Assembly: GCA_036270095.1 (NCBI GenBank)
Contig: DATBDE010000040.1
Coordinates: 1 to 48,996 of the forward strand
From: DATBDE01 sp036270095
GTDB taxonomy: Bacteria > Actinomycetota > Thermoleophilia > Solirubrobacterales > Solirubrobacteraceae
Reading direction: 5' to 3'
DNA length: 48,996 nucleotides
This document shows positions 24,969-33,090 of this stretch, one piece after another. The translations under genes and the position numbers were made by a program. The notes beneath the pieces were generated by a model that was not told the DNA's origin, did no database searches, and saw only the letters and a list, made by a program, of their open reading frames with translations. Positions within the stretch are counted from its first letter, which is position 1. The number at the start of each line of letters is the position of its first letter.

Positions 24969-26072
24969 TCAACCCCGGCGAAGTGCGTCAGCCAGGCTCG
25001 CCTTCAGCGCGTAGTACGCCGGCTTGGGCTGGCCGTCCAGCGTCAACAGGCCGGTGTGGAGGCCCCAGAAGTCCTTGTCGGAGTACGGCTGTGCGTCGCG
25101 CCAGCCGAAGTAGACGACCCCCCGCAGGTTGAGGCGCGTCCGCGCGCGCAGCACGGCGCCGACGAGGTTGCCCACCTGGGTGGCCTGCCCCTGCGGCCCG
25201 ACCATCTCGGCGCTCGGCGGGCCTGCGTCTGACCAGCCGACCTCGGTGGCCCAGATCGGCGCCTTGTCGTGATACCGACGCATGATCCTGCGCGCCGCTG
25301 CGAGGTTCTTGATCACGCGGGAAGCGGTGTGGCCGTACGGATTGATCGCGAGCGTGTCGAACCACTTCTTGGCCCCCGCCTTGTAGAGGCCGGGGATGAA
25401 CTTCTTGAGCGGCACGCCGACCTTGCTTTCGGGCATGCCGGCGGTGACGATCTCGGCACTCGGGTCCGCGGCCTTGATCGGCCCGGCCGCCGCCTTGAGC
25501 AGCTGCGCGTACTGCTTCGGGTTGGGACCGCGAGGCCAGTAGGCCTTCAGGTTCGGCTCGTTCCAGATCTGCCAGGCGCGGATCGGCATCCTGGGCACGG
25601 TTGGGTTCTGGGCCCAGAAGGTGCCGTTCGGGCCGTAGCGCCGGACGAGGACGGCGCCGAAGTCGCCGAGGTCCGCGTAGTTGGTCGGCGGGTAGGTCAG
25701 CGTGCCCGGCACACCGCCCCTGAACGCGGGAGGACGACAGAGGATCGGAAGGATGGCGATGCCGGCGCGGGCGGTGTCGGCCACGAACTGGTCGTACCAG
25801 CTCAGGTCGTAGTTGCCCGGCGCGACCTCGATCTTCGACCAGTCGAAGGTCTGGCGGAGCAGACCCACGCCGAGCGACGCCTGGGTCGCGAGGGTCATCT
25901 GCCGGTAGTCGCCCACCACTTGGAAGCTGTCCTCCGAGACCATCCCGAAGAAGTCGCTCGGCGGCGCCGCGGCGGGCGGCTTGGCTGCGGGCGGCTTGGC
26001 TGCGTACGCCGATGTCGCGGCCGCGGCGGCGAGCAGCACTATGACGAAAATGACAACGGCAAGGCGGCGCAT
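24969..26072 (-). CDS. Secreted clan GH-A glycoside hydrolase, PslG/GH39-like (tandem copy 2)
   Basis: 367 residues from the ATG at 26072, behind the clearest ribosome-binding site in the array (AAGGAG, bases 26077-26082 on the reverse strand). Signal peptide RRLAVVIFVIVLLAAAAATSAYA, a short KPPAAKPPAA repeat after it, then LLRQTFDWSKIEVAPG, WQIWNEPNLKAYWP with acid/base Glu172, AINPYGHTA and IWATEVGWSD with nucleophile Glu277. The strong translation signal suggests it is the most abundant of the set. Same predicted role as its neighbours: extracellular cleavage of a polysaccharide, probably the one assembled by this locus. Confidence 0.83.
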   Translation of the reverse strand: MRRLAVVIFVIVLLAAAAATSAYAAKPPAAKPPAAAPPSDFFGMVSEDSFQVVGDYRQMTLATQASLGVGLLRQTFDWSKIEVAPGNYDLSWYDQFVADTARAGIAILPILCRPPAFRGGVPGTLTYPPTNYADLGDFGAVLVRRYGPNGTFWAQNPTVPRMPIRAWQIWNEPNLKAYWPRGPNPKQYAQLLKAAAGPIKAADPSAEIVTAGMPESKVGVPLKKFIPGLYKAGAKKWFDTLAINPYGHTASRVIKNLAAARRIMRRYHDKAPIWATEVGWSDAGPPSAEMVGPQGQATQVGNLVGAVLRARTRLNLRGVVYFGWRDAQPYSDKDFWGLHTGLLTLDGQPKPAYYALKASLADALRRG

Positions 26073-26113
26073 CGAACTCCTTGTTCGGCAGGCGCGGCGA
26101 TTCCCTTTACGAC

Positions 26114-27211
26114 TTAGCCGTTGCGATAGGCGAAGTACGCAGGCTTGCGCTTCCCGGTGGAGGTCAGCAGGCCGCGGTTGACCTGAAGACCGTCGGGCCG
26201 GGGATCGTCGTCGTAGAGCGAGAACCAGCCCAGTGCGTAGATGCGCGACCAGCGGTCGGCCAGCCGATAGGCCGCCGTCGTCCACTTGGCCTGGACGGCT
26301 TGCGTCACGTGGAAGTTGAACTCGTAGTTGGCGTGATCGGTCGGGGCCGAGAACTCGGCCAGGAACAGCCTGAGCTTGTGGTTGCGCCCGGCCCTCCCGA
26401 GGTACTTGTCGAGCCAGCCGGTGAGCACGTGGAGGTCGGAGAAGTCGGCGAACCCGTGGCCCAGCGGCGGGTCCTTGAAGTTCGGGGTGCGGGCGGTAAA
26501 CGGGTTGTGCCCGAACAGGTCCATGCGCGGCGGCTTGCCGTTCGGCAGGCGCAGGTTCTTGATCCAGTTCAGGGCCGAGATGTCGCCGGTGGTGAAGGTG
26601 CCCCCGCCGATGACCAGGTTGGACCGGCTGACCGCCTTCAGCGCGCCGTACGTGGCGTCGAGCATGGCGGCGTACTTGTGCGGCGCGCGCTTCATCGCCG
26701 CGGTCAGCGGCCGGTCGCGGCGCTCGTGCACGAACGGCTTGAAGATCTCCGCGCGCGAGGCCTCGGCCCACACCTGCCACAGGTGGACGCTCGGGTAGCG
26801 CTTGGCCGCGGCCTGGGCGAAAGCGGCGAAGTCGCTGGGGTCGAGCGGGGCGAACTCGCTCGAGTTGCCGCCGTTGGCCCAGCCCGGCGCGGTGGTCAGC
26901 TCGATCGAGACGCGCAGGCCCGCCGAGGCGGCGGCGGCGACGGCCTGGTCGAGCTCGGCCGGCCACTGGTAGGCGGGATCGTTCGGGTTCGTCGGGTCGG
27001 CCGGGCGGGTTGGCGCGACCGCCGCCCAAGGCAGGCCGATCTCGTAGATCTTGGCCCCGAGGTTCTGGTAGACCGGGAACTGCGAGACGCCGTTCCGGGT
27101 GACCGGACCCCAGATCGCCTTCTTCGGGTCGGCGCGCGCGAGCGCGTAGGCGGAGGGCCACAGCGCGAGCAGCGCGCAGAGGGCCGCAGTGCAGAAAAGG
27201 ATCCGGCGCAT
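26114..27211 (-). CDS. Secreted TIM-barrel glycoside hydrolase-like protein, divergent (tandem copy 1)
   Basis: 365 residues with signal peptide (RRILFCTAALCALLALWPSAYALA). The fold and length match the other hydrolases (YEIGLPWAAVAPTRP, SIELTTAPGWANGG), but the strand-4 motif WNEPN reads VWAEAS with Glu150 kept and the Asn replaced by Ala; the strand-7 position is LAEFSAP with Glu286. Both Glu are therefore present, but the Asn that normally holds the substrate 2-OH in clan GH-A is missing. It may have another specificity or bind rather than cleave. First gene of the four-gene array, 41 bp upstream of the next, with a divergent promoter region shared with a GT4. Confidence 0.72.
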   Translation of the reverse strand: MRRILFCTAALCALLALWPSAYALARADPKKAIWGPVTRNGVSQFPVYQNLGAKIYEIGLPWAAVAPTRPADPTNPNDPAYQWPAELDQAVAAAASAGLRVSIELTTAPGWANGGNSSEFAPLDPSDFAAFAQAAAKRYPSVHLWQVWAEASRAEIFKPFVHERRDRPLTAAMKRAPHKYAAMLDATYGALKAVSRSNLVIGGGTFTTGDISALNWIKNLRLPNGKPPRMDLFGHNPFTARTPNFKDPPLGHGFADFSDLHVLTGWLDKYLGRAGRNHKLRLFLAEFSAPTDHANYEFNFHVTQAVQAKWTTAAYRLADRWSRIYALGWFSLYDDDPRPDGLQVNRGLLTSTGKRKPAYFAYRNG

Positions 27212-27273
27212 CAGGGTGTAGGAGCGTAGCTACGGCCCGAAGTTGCGCACGGACGGCGCTACGTTCCCGCGCG
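27212..27273. promoter_or_regulatory. Divergent promoter region of hydrolase array and GT4-RfbH block
   Basis: 62 bp between divergent starts. It contains the 10-bp palindrome CGTAGCTACG (27225-27234) and a related half-site GGCGCTACG near 27256-27264. This is a candidate operator controlling both the hydrolases and the rightward sugar genes; no regulator gene lies nearby. Confidence 0.35.
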
Positions 27274-28305
27274 GTGCGCATATTCATGCCCATCCACCAG
27301 GCCGACCCGGGCGGGATCATGACCGTCGTGCGCGGCCTGGCCGGGGCCCTGCCGAACGCCCTCGGCCCGGCCGACGACCTGGTCCTCTACGGCGATCCGG
27401 GTCACCAGCGCTGGGGCAAGGCGCAGCGCATCCTCCACCAGCAGGTGGGCGCCGCGCGGGCCGCGCGCGGAGTCGATCTCGTGCACTTGGGCGACTACCG
27501 GCCGCTGGTCGCCAGCCGCGCGCGCTTCGTGATCACCGTCCACGACCTCACGTTCTTGGACCGGCCGGACTGGTACCCGCGGGCGGTGGCGCTGTACAAG
27601 CGGGCGATGTTCCGCGCCGCGCTAGCCAAGCGCCCGGCGGCGGTGGTGTGCGTCTCGGCGCATTCGCGCTCGCGCTTCGAGGCCCACGCGCCCCGCTTCC
27701 CGCGCGAGCGGGTGCGGGTGATCCACCCGGGGCTGGCCCCGCCGCCGGACCTCGGCCCCGACGGGCAGCCCGCCGGCGCCCCCTACCTGCTCACCGTCGG
27801 CGCGCTCGAGCCCCGCCGCAACCACGTGACCCTGCTGAACGCGTTCGCGCGTGCCCGCGCCCACGGGCTGGCGCTGCGCTGGGTCGTGGTCGGGCGGCTG
27901 CACTACCGTGGCGAGCCCATCCTCGAGCGGCTGCGGGCCGCTCCCGGCGTCGAGGTGCGCGGCTGGGTCAGCGACGACGAGCTCGAGCGCCTGTACCGCG
28001 GCGCGCGCCTGGTGGCGCTGCCCTCGCACTACGAGGGGTTCGGCTTCGTGCCGCTGGAGGCGATGGCCCGCGGCGTGCCCGCCGTCGTGGCCACCGGCAG
28101 CGCGCTGGACGAGAGCGCGGGCGACGCGGCCCTGCGGGTCGCGCCCGGCGACGTGGGGGGCTGGGCGCAGGCGCTGGTGCGGCTGGACGGCGACGAGGTC
28201 CTGCGCGCCGACCTCGTGGCGCGGGGCCGCGAGCGCGCCGCCGGGTTCACCTGGGAACGCGCCGCGCAGGCGCACGTGGTCCTGTTTCGCGCCGCGACCG
28301 AATGA
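27274..28305 (+). CDS. GT4-family glycosyltransferase
   Basis: 343 residues from a GTG. N-terminal MRIFMPIHQADPGGIMTVVRGLA, VDLVHLGDYRPLV, VITVHDLTFLDRPDWYP, donor-domain opening YLLTVGALEPRRNHVTLLNAF and the intact E-x7-E motif HYEGFGFVPLEAMARG. This is the mannosyl/hexosyl-transferase-like GT4 pattern with the conserved VHDL strand, similar to the proteins at 4926 and 37514. Coupled to RfbH by an ATGA overlap. Confidence 0.88.
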   Translation: MRIFMPIHQADPGGIMTVVRGLAGALPNALGPADDLVLYGDPGHQRWGKAQRILHQQVGAARAARGVDLVHLGDYRPLVASRARFVITVHDLTFLDRPDWYPRAVALYKRAMFRAALAKRPAAVVCVSAHSRSRFEAHAPRFPRERVRVIHPGLAPPPDLGPDGQPAGAPYLLTVGALEPRRNHVTLLNAFARARAHGLALRWVVVGRLHYRGEPILERLRAAPGVEVRGWVSDDELERLYRGARLVALPSHYEGFGFVPLEAMARGVPAVVATGSALDESAGDAALRVAPGDVGGWAQALVRLDGDEVLRADLVARGRERAAGFTWERAAQAHVVLFRAATE

Positions 28306-29690
28306 GTAGCCTCCGGGACGTGAGCGAGCCCCTCGCGACGCTCCGCGCGCGCATCGCGGAGCTGGTGACCGAGTACCACGACGCGGCCTTCGCGCCCGAG
28401 CCGTTCGTGCCGGGGGAGACGCCCGTGCGCTGCGCCGGACGCGTGTTCGACGCCGACGACATGCGCCACCTCATGGAGGCCACCCTGGACTTCTGGCTCA
28501 CCTCGGGGCGGTTCGCCGAGCAGTTCCAGCGCGAGTTTGCGCGCTGGTGGGGCCAGCGCCACTGCGTGCTCGTCAACTCGGGCTCCAGCGCGAACCTCGT
28601 CGCGATCAGCGCGCTGACCAGCCCCAAGCTCGGCGCGCGCGCTCTCCGGCCGGGCGACGAGGTCATCACCACCGCCACCTCGTTCCCGACCACGATCAAC
28701 CCGCTGGTCCAGAACGGGCTCGTGCCCGTCCTGCTCGACGTGGACGTGCCCACCTACAACATCGACGTCCGCCGCCTCGAGGAGGCGCTGTCGCCCCGCA
28801 CGCGCGCCGTCGTGGTCGCGCACACGCTGGGCAACCCGTTCGACCTCGACGCGATCACCGCCTTCTGCGCCGAGCACGACCTGCTCCTGGTCGAGGACTG
28901 CTGCGACGCCGTGGGCTCGCTCTACCGCGGCCGCAAGGTCGGCACCTTCGGCGACCTCGCCACCGTGAGCTTCTACCCCGCCCACCACATCACCATGGGC
29001 GAGGGCGGTGCGGTGCTGCTCCAGAAGGGCGCGCTGAAGGTGCTGGTCGAGTCGTTCCGCGACTGGGGCCGCGACTGCTACTGCGAGCCCGGCGACGAGA
29101 ACACCTGCGGCAAGCGCTTCGACTGGAAGATCGGCGACCTCCCCCGCGGCTACGACCACAAGTACATCTACTCGCACCGCGGCTACAACCTGAAGCTCAC
29201 CGACATGCAGGCGGCGGTGGGCGTGGCGCAGCTGCGCAAGCTCGATGGCTTCGTGGCGGCGCGGCGGCGCAACTACGACCGGCTGCGGGCGGGGTTGGAG
29301 GACCTCGGCGAGCTCTTCGTCCTGCCCGAGGCAACCGCCGGCTCGGAGCCGAGCTGGTTCGGCTTCCCGCTTGCCCTGCGGCGCGACGCGCCCTTCGGGC
29401 GCCGCGACCTGCTGCGCCACCTCGACGAGCGCAAGATCGCCACCCGCCTGCTGTTCGCCGGGAACCTGGTCCGCCAGCCCGCGTACGCCGACGTGGCCCA
29501 TCGCGTCGTCGGCACGCTCGACCAGGCCGACTTCGTCACCGACCAGGTCTTCTGGCTCGGCGTCTATCCGGGGCTGTCGGACGCCGCGCTCGACTACGTG
29601 CTCGAGGTCCTGCACGACGTCGCCGACCGCGGGCTGGCCGGCGGCGACCACCGCGGCCATCGCTGGCGCGCGGGCGCGCCAGTCAGCTGA
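28302..29690 (+). CDS. rfbH: RfbH-type CDP-4-keto-6-deoxyglucose 3-dehydrase (E1), DegT/DnrJ/EryC1/StrS fold
   Basis: 462 residues. It has the aminotransferase fold but the PLP/PMP lysine position reads AHHITMGEGG with His228, as in E1 dehydrases. The cysteines C201, C259, C261 and C269 fit exactly the C-x57-C-x-C-x7-C pattern of the [2Fe-2S] cluster known for E1. E1 works on CDP-4-keto-6-deoxyglucose with PMP and a separate reductase (E3) to give a 3,6-dideoxyhexose precursor. No E3, CDP-glucose synthase or 4,6-dehydratase is present in the window, so these must be elsewhere or replaced. An alternative GTG lies 6 codons downstream. Its end overlaps the convergent lhgO gene by 8 nt. Confidence 0.9.
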   Translation: MSSLRDVSEPLATLRARIAELVTEYHDAAFAPEPFVPGETPVRCAGRVFDADDMRHLMEATLDFWLTSGRFAEQFQREFARWWGQRHCVLVNSGSSANLVAISALTSPKLGARALRPGDEVITTATSFPTTINPLVQNGLVPVLLDVDVPTYNIDVRRLEEALSPRTRAVVVAHTLGNPFDLDAITAFCAEHDLLLVEDCCDAVGSLYRGRKVGTFGDLATVSFYPAHHITMGEGGAVLLQKGALKVLVESFRDWGRDCYCEPGDENTCGKRFDWKIGDLPRGYDHKYIYSHRGYNLKLTDMQAAVGVAQLRKLDGFVAARRRNYDRLRAGLEDLGELFVLPEATAGSEPSWFGFPLALRRDAPFGRRDLLRHLDERKIATRLLFAGNLVRQPAYADVAHRVVGTLDQADFVTDQVFWLGVYPGLSDAALDYVLEVLHDVADRGLAGGDHRGHRWRAGAPVS

Positions 29691-30819
29691 TCCGGTCAAC
29701 CACCGCGCGGGCGATGGCCAGCGACGAGGTCGCCGCCGGCGAGGGCGCGTTGCGCACGTGCAGCACGCGGTCGCGGGCCGAGAGGACGAAGTCGTCGAGC
29801 AGGGCGCCGTCGCGCCCGAGCGCCTGGGCGCGCACGCCGGTGAATGCCGGGCGCACGTCGCCGTGGCGCAGGGCGGGGACGTAGCGCGCGGCCTCGGCCG
29901 CGTAGGCACGGGTGCCCGCGGTGTAGCGCAGCTCGGCGACGCCGGTGCGCCACCAGCGCCGCACCAGCCGCCACGTGCCCGGCCAGGCCAGCGACCGGAG
30001 GCGGGGCACGAGCAGCGCCGTGGGACCGAGGTAGACCTCGCCGTCGACGTGGCGGGTGAAGTGCACGCCGAGGAAGGGCAGGCCGGGGTCGGGAACCGGG
30101 TAGATGAGCGCGCGCACGAGCCCGCGGCGCTCGGGCACGAGCTTCAGGTAGGCGCCGCGGAACGGCACCGTCCGCGGGTCGGCCGGGGCGCCGCTGGTCT
30201 GGGCCAGCCGATCGGCGTCGCCACCCGCGCAGGCGACGACCGCGCGCGCAGCGATGGCGCCGCGGTCGTGCTCGACCACGCCCGGCCGGATGCCGCGCAC
30301 GCCGCAGCCGAGCACGACCTCGCCGCCGGCCGCGCGCACGTCGTCGGCGTAGGCCCGGGCCACGGCGGCGAAGTCGACGATGCCGGTGTGGGGCGAGTGC
30401 AGCGCTGCGATCCCCGCCGCGGCCGGCTCCAGCGCCCGCAGCCCGTCGCCGTCCACCCGCCGCAGCCCGGGCACCCCGTTGGCGCGGCCGCGGCGCTCGA
30501 GCTCGTCCAGGGCGGGCAGCTCGCGCTCATCCAGCGCCACGATGACCTTGCCGCAGCGCTCGTGGGCGATGCCGCGCTCCTCGCAGTAGGCGTAGAGCTC
30601 GCGCGCGCCCTCCACGCACAGGCGCGCCTTCAGCGATCCGGGCGCGTAGTAGATCCCGGCGTGGATGACGCCGCTGTTGCGCATGGTCTGCTCGGCGCCG
30701 ACCTGTGCGTGGCGCTCGAGCACGGTCACGCGTGCGCCCGGCCGGCGGCGCAGCGCCTCGCGCGCCACCGCCAGGCCCAGGATCCCGGCCCCGACGACGA
30801 CGAGGTCGGCGTCGCTCAC
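29683..30819 (-). CDS. lhgO: L-2-hydroxyglutarate oxidase (LhgO-type FAD-dependent oxidoreductase)
   Basis: 378 residues from the GTG at 30819. The N-terminal Rossmann motif VVVGAGILGLAVAREALRR binds FAD, with VTVLERHAQVGAEQTMRNSGVIHAGIYYAPGSLKARLCVEG, a stretch strongly diagnostic of LhgO within the DAO superfamily; FRGAYLKLVPE, YPVPDPGLPFLGVHFTRHVDGEVYLGP and the C-terminal VRNAPSPAATSSLAIA also match. It oxidises L-2-hydroxyglutarate to 2-oxoglutarate, passing electrons to the respiratory chain, as metabolite repair. It overlaps the MmgE/PrpD gene by 4 nt. It has no obvious tie to glycan synthesis. Confidence 0.9.
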   Translation of the reverse strand: MSDADLVVVGAGILGLAVAREALRRRPGARVTVLERHAQVGAEQTMRNSGVIHAGIYYAPGSLKARLCVEGARELYAYCEERGIAHERCGKVIVALDERELPALDELERRGRANGVPGLRRVDGDGLRALEPAAAGIAALHSPHTGIVDFAAVARAYADDVRAAGGEVVLGCGVRGIRPGVVEHDRGAIAARAVVACAGGDADRLAQTSGAPADPRTVPFRGAYLKLVPERRGLVRALIYPVPDPGLPFLGVHFTRHVDGEVYLGPTALLVPRLRSLAWPGTWRLVRRWWRTGVAELRYTAGTRAYAAEAARYVPALRHGDVRPAFTGVRAQALGRDGALLDDFVLSARDRVLHVRNAPSPAATSSLAIARAVVDRIS

Positions 30820-31934
30820 GGCAGGCCGGCGGCCTCGAGCACCTCGGCCGCGGGGCGGTCGAGGTCGTCGAGCACGCCGTCGAGCCGGTCGCCGGCCAGC
30901 TCGTGGACCTTGTGCGCGAGCTGCTCGGCGTTCATCGGCCGCTGCGGAGAACCGAGGGCGACCGCGACCCGCGCCACCTCGGCGTCGCCCGCGTGCAGCA
31001 CCGCCTCCTGCTCGCCCAGGTTGGCGTCCACGGCCACGGCGATCCGCGACGAGCGCACCGGGGCCACGGCGGCGAAGTCGTCGACGTTGGGCGCGCCGCG
31101 CTCGAGCGCGAAGGCGACGAGGTAGGGGAGCGAGAACTTGGCCTCGAGGCCGTTCTGCGGCAGGTCGACGGCGGCCGCGGCGCGCGCGATCGGATGCACC
31201 GTGAGCGTCACCGGGCGCTCGATCGGGCGGGCGATGAGCGCGGCCTCGATCGCAGTGTGGGTCTGCAGGCAGCACGGATAGGCCTTGATCCAGTTGCGGC
31301 GCACGGCGGGCTGGGCCCCCGGCGTGGCCCAGCGTGCGCCCAGCGGCGCGGCGAAGCGGTCAAGCGCATCCTCGGGCACGCGCGCCCCGCCGGCCGCGAG
31401 CAGAGCCGCCTGTACGCCGGTCGACGCGGCCATGCCCACCTGCAGCGACTTGCCGTCCGTGCCGAAGGCCGCGAGCTGCCCGCCCGCGCCCAGCAGCGCG
31501 AGCGCGGCGGCGGTGTCCGCGATCTCCTCGCCGAATCCGAGCACGGTCGCGGCGGCCACGGCGGCGCCGACGGCGCCGGACACCGCGGTGGGGTGGCGCC
31601 CGGCGTCGTAGAGCGACGGGTGGCTGGCGCGGGCGAGCGCGGCCATGGCCTCGAAGCCGGTCGCGTAGGCGCGCAGCGCCACGCCGACGGTCAGGCCGGC
31701 GTCGGCGGCGAGCACGAGCGCCGCGGGCGCGGTGGGCGCGCTCAGGTGGGCGAGGCCCGGGGTCCACGTGTCGTCGAAGTCGAGGACGTGGCCGGCGGTG
31801 GCGGCGGCCGCGACGCGGTCGAGCAGCCCGTCGCCGGCGCGGGCGGCGGCCACGGCCGCGCGCTCCGAACGCCCGCGCGCCGCGCAGGCCAGCCAGTCGA
31901 GCATCGCGACCCGGTAGCGCTCCTCGTCGTTCAC
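30816..31934 (-). CDS. MmgE/PrpD-family protein
   Basis: 372 residues from the GTG at 31934; an ATG at 31952 is an alternative. Family marks: MLDWLACAARG, GHVLDFDDTWTPGLAHLSAP, ATGFEAMAALARASHPSLYDAGRHPTAVSGAVGAAVAAATVLG, AAFGTDGKSLQVGMAASTGV, IKAYPCCLQTHTAIEAAL and LPQNGLEAKFSLPYLVAFAL. The family includes 2-methylcitrate dehydratase, aconitate decarboxylase and others, so the reaction is a hydratase, dehydratase or decarboxylase on a tricarboxylic-type acid. Shorter than full-length PrpD (about 450-480 residues), mainly at the N-terminus. It is coupled with lhgO and divergent from the ThuA-like gene. Confidence 0.85.
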   Translation of the reverse strand: MNDEERYRVAMLDWLACAARGRSERAAVAAARAGDGLLDRVAAAATAGHVLDFDDTWTPGLAHLSAPTAPAALVLAADAGLTVGVALRAYATGFEAMAALARASHPSLYDAGRHPTAVSGAVGAAVAAATVLGFGEEIADTAAALALLGAGGQLAAFGTDGKSLQVGMAASTGVQAALLAAGGARVPEDALDRFAAPLGARWATPGAQPAVRRNWIKAYPCCLQTHTAIEAALIARPIERPVTLTVHPIARAAAAVDLPQNGLEAKFSLPYLVAFALERGAPNVDDFAAVAPVRSSRIAVAVDANLGEQEAVLHAGDAEVARVAVALGSPQRPMNAEQLAHKVHELAGDRLDGVLDDLDRPAAEVLEAAGLP

Positions 31935-31962
31935 GCCCCCAGGATGCAGCATCCTTGGGCTC

Positions 31963-32694
31963 GTGCGACCGCTCGTCGTCCTCGCCGCGCTCGCGCTCGC
32001 CCTGGTCGCCGCGCCGACCGCGAGCGCCAAGCCCCGCCTCCTCGCCTTCACCAAGACCGCCGGCTTTCACCACGACTCGATCCCTGCGGCGGTCGAGGCC
32101 CTGCGCGCACAGCACCGCTACGCCGTCGACGTCACCGACGACGCCAGCGCGTTCACCGGACGCAACCTGCGCCGCTACGCCGCCGTCGTCTTCCCTCTCA
32201 CCACCGGCGACGTGCTCGACCCCGCCCAGCAGCGCGCCTTCGAGGGCTACATCCACCGCGGTGGCGGCTACGCCGGCTTCCACTCCGCCACCGACACCGA
32301 GTACGACTGGCCCTTCTACGGCCGCTTGGTCGGCGCCTACTTCAAGCAGCACCCAGCCGTGCAGCCGGCGACGGTCGACGTCACCGCGCCGTTCGCCCGG
32401 GCCGCCCGCCTGCCCCGGGCCTGGACGCGCACGGACGAGTGGTACGACTTCCGCACCAACCCGCGCCCGCATGTCCACGTGCTGGCCACGCTGGACGAGT
32501 CCACGTACGCCGGCGGCACCATGGGCGCCGACCACCCGCTGGTCTGGTGCCACCGCAGCGGCGGCGGCCGCGCCTGGTACTCGGAGATGGGCCACACGCC
32601 CGAGTCGTGGGCCGACCCGGCCTTCCGCCGCCACGTGCTGGCCGGCCTGCGCTTCGCGGCGCAGGGCTGGCGCGGCGGATGCCCGGCCGTCTAG
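31963..32694 (+). CDS. Secreted ThuA-like domain protein
   Basis: 243 residues from a GTG, with a signal peptide (RPLVVLAALALALVAAPTASA). The ThuA/DUF1080-associated fold is shown by LLAFTKTAGFHHDSIPAAVEAL, YAAVVFPLTTGDVLDPAQQRAFEGYIHRGGGYAGFHSATDTEYDWPFYGRLVGAYFKQHP and ADHPLVWCHRSGGGRAWYSEMGHTPESW. ThuA proteins are glutamine-amidotransferase-like folds linked to sugar catabolism; exported forms often sit in carbohydrate-degradation loci. The starts of this gene and the divergent MmgE/PrpD gene are only 28 bp apart. Confidence 0.87.
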   Translation: MRPLVVLAALALALVAAPTASAKPRLLAFTKTAGFHHDSIPAAVEALRAQHRYAVDVTDDASAFTGRNLRRYAAVVFPLTTGDVLDPAQQRAFEGYIHRGGGYAGFHSATDTEYDWPFYGRLVGAYFKQHPAVQPATVDVTAPFARAARLPRAWTRTDEWYDFRTNPRPHVHVLATLDESTYAGGTMGADHPLVWCHRSGGGRAWYSEMGHTPESWADPAFRRHVLAGLRFAAQGWRGGCPAV

Positions 32695-32703
32695 GGTCGG
32701 CCG

Positions 32704-33090
32704 ATGAGCGACAACGAGGGCCTCGCCCGGCGCTTCTTCGGCGCCTTCGGCCGCGCCGACAGCACCGACGTCATGCGCGACGCCATGACCGAGGACGCGG
32801 TGACCTGGATCACCAACGCCGAGGGCGGGTCGGACCGCGTCGAGGGGCGCAAGGGCTGGATCGCGCGCGTGCCCAGCCTCGAGGGCGCCGAGGGACGCGT
32901 GGACGTGGTGCAGGTCGTGCCCATCGCGGCCGACCGCATGCTGACCATGATCGAGGTCCACGCCGCCCGCAAGGGGCGGACGCTGCACAACTTCGCCGCG
33001 TTCCTCACCCGCGTTGAGGACGGCCGCATCGCCGAGCTCTGGATGGTCGACGCCAAGCCGGCGGAGAGCGACGCGTTCTGGGGCACCTAG
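32704..33090 (+). CDS. SnoaL-like / NTF2-fold protein
   Basis: 128 residues, ATG at 32704, 9 bp after the ThuA-like gene. ARRFFGAFGRADSTDVMRDAMTEDAVTWI, an internal loop, then FAAFLTRVEDGRIAELWMVD is the typical cone-shaped NTF2-like fold used by SnoaL cyclases, ketosteroid isomerases and many uncharacterised small enzymes. No catalytic residues allow a specific activity call. Its TAG stop is shared in a CTAG with the convergent gmd gene. Confidence 0.82.
   Translation: MSDNEGLARRFFGAFGRADSTDVMRDAMTEDAVTWITNAEGGSDRVEGRKGWIARVPSLEGAEGRVDVVQVVPIAADRMLTMIEVHAARKGRTLHNFAAFLTRVEDGRIAELWMVDAKPAESDAFWGT

Noticed and set aside
28302..29690. Calling this a normal PLP sugar aminotransferase
   Set aside because: The Schiff-base Lys is His, and the four cluster cysteines match the E1 dehydrase pattern.
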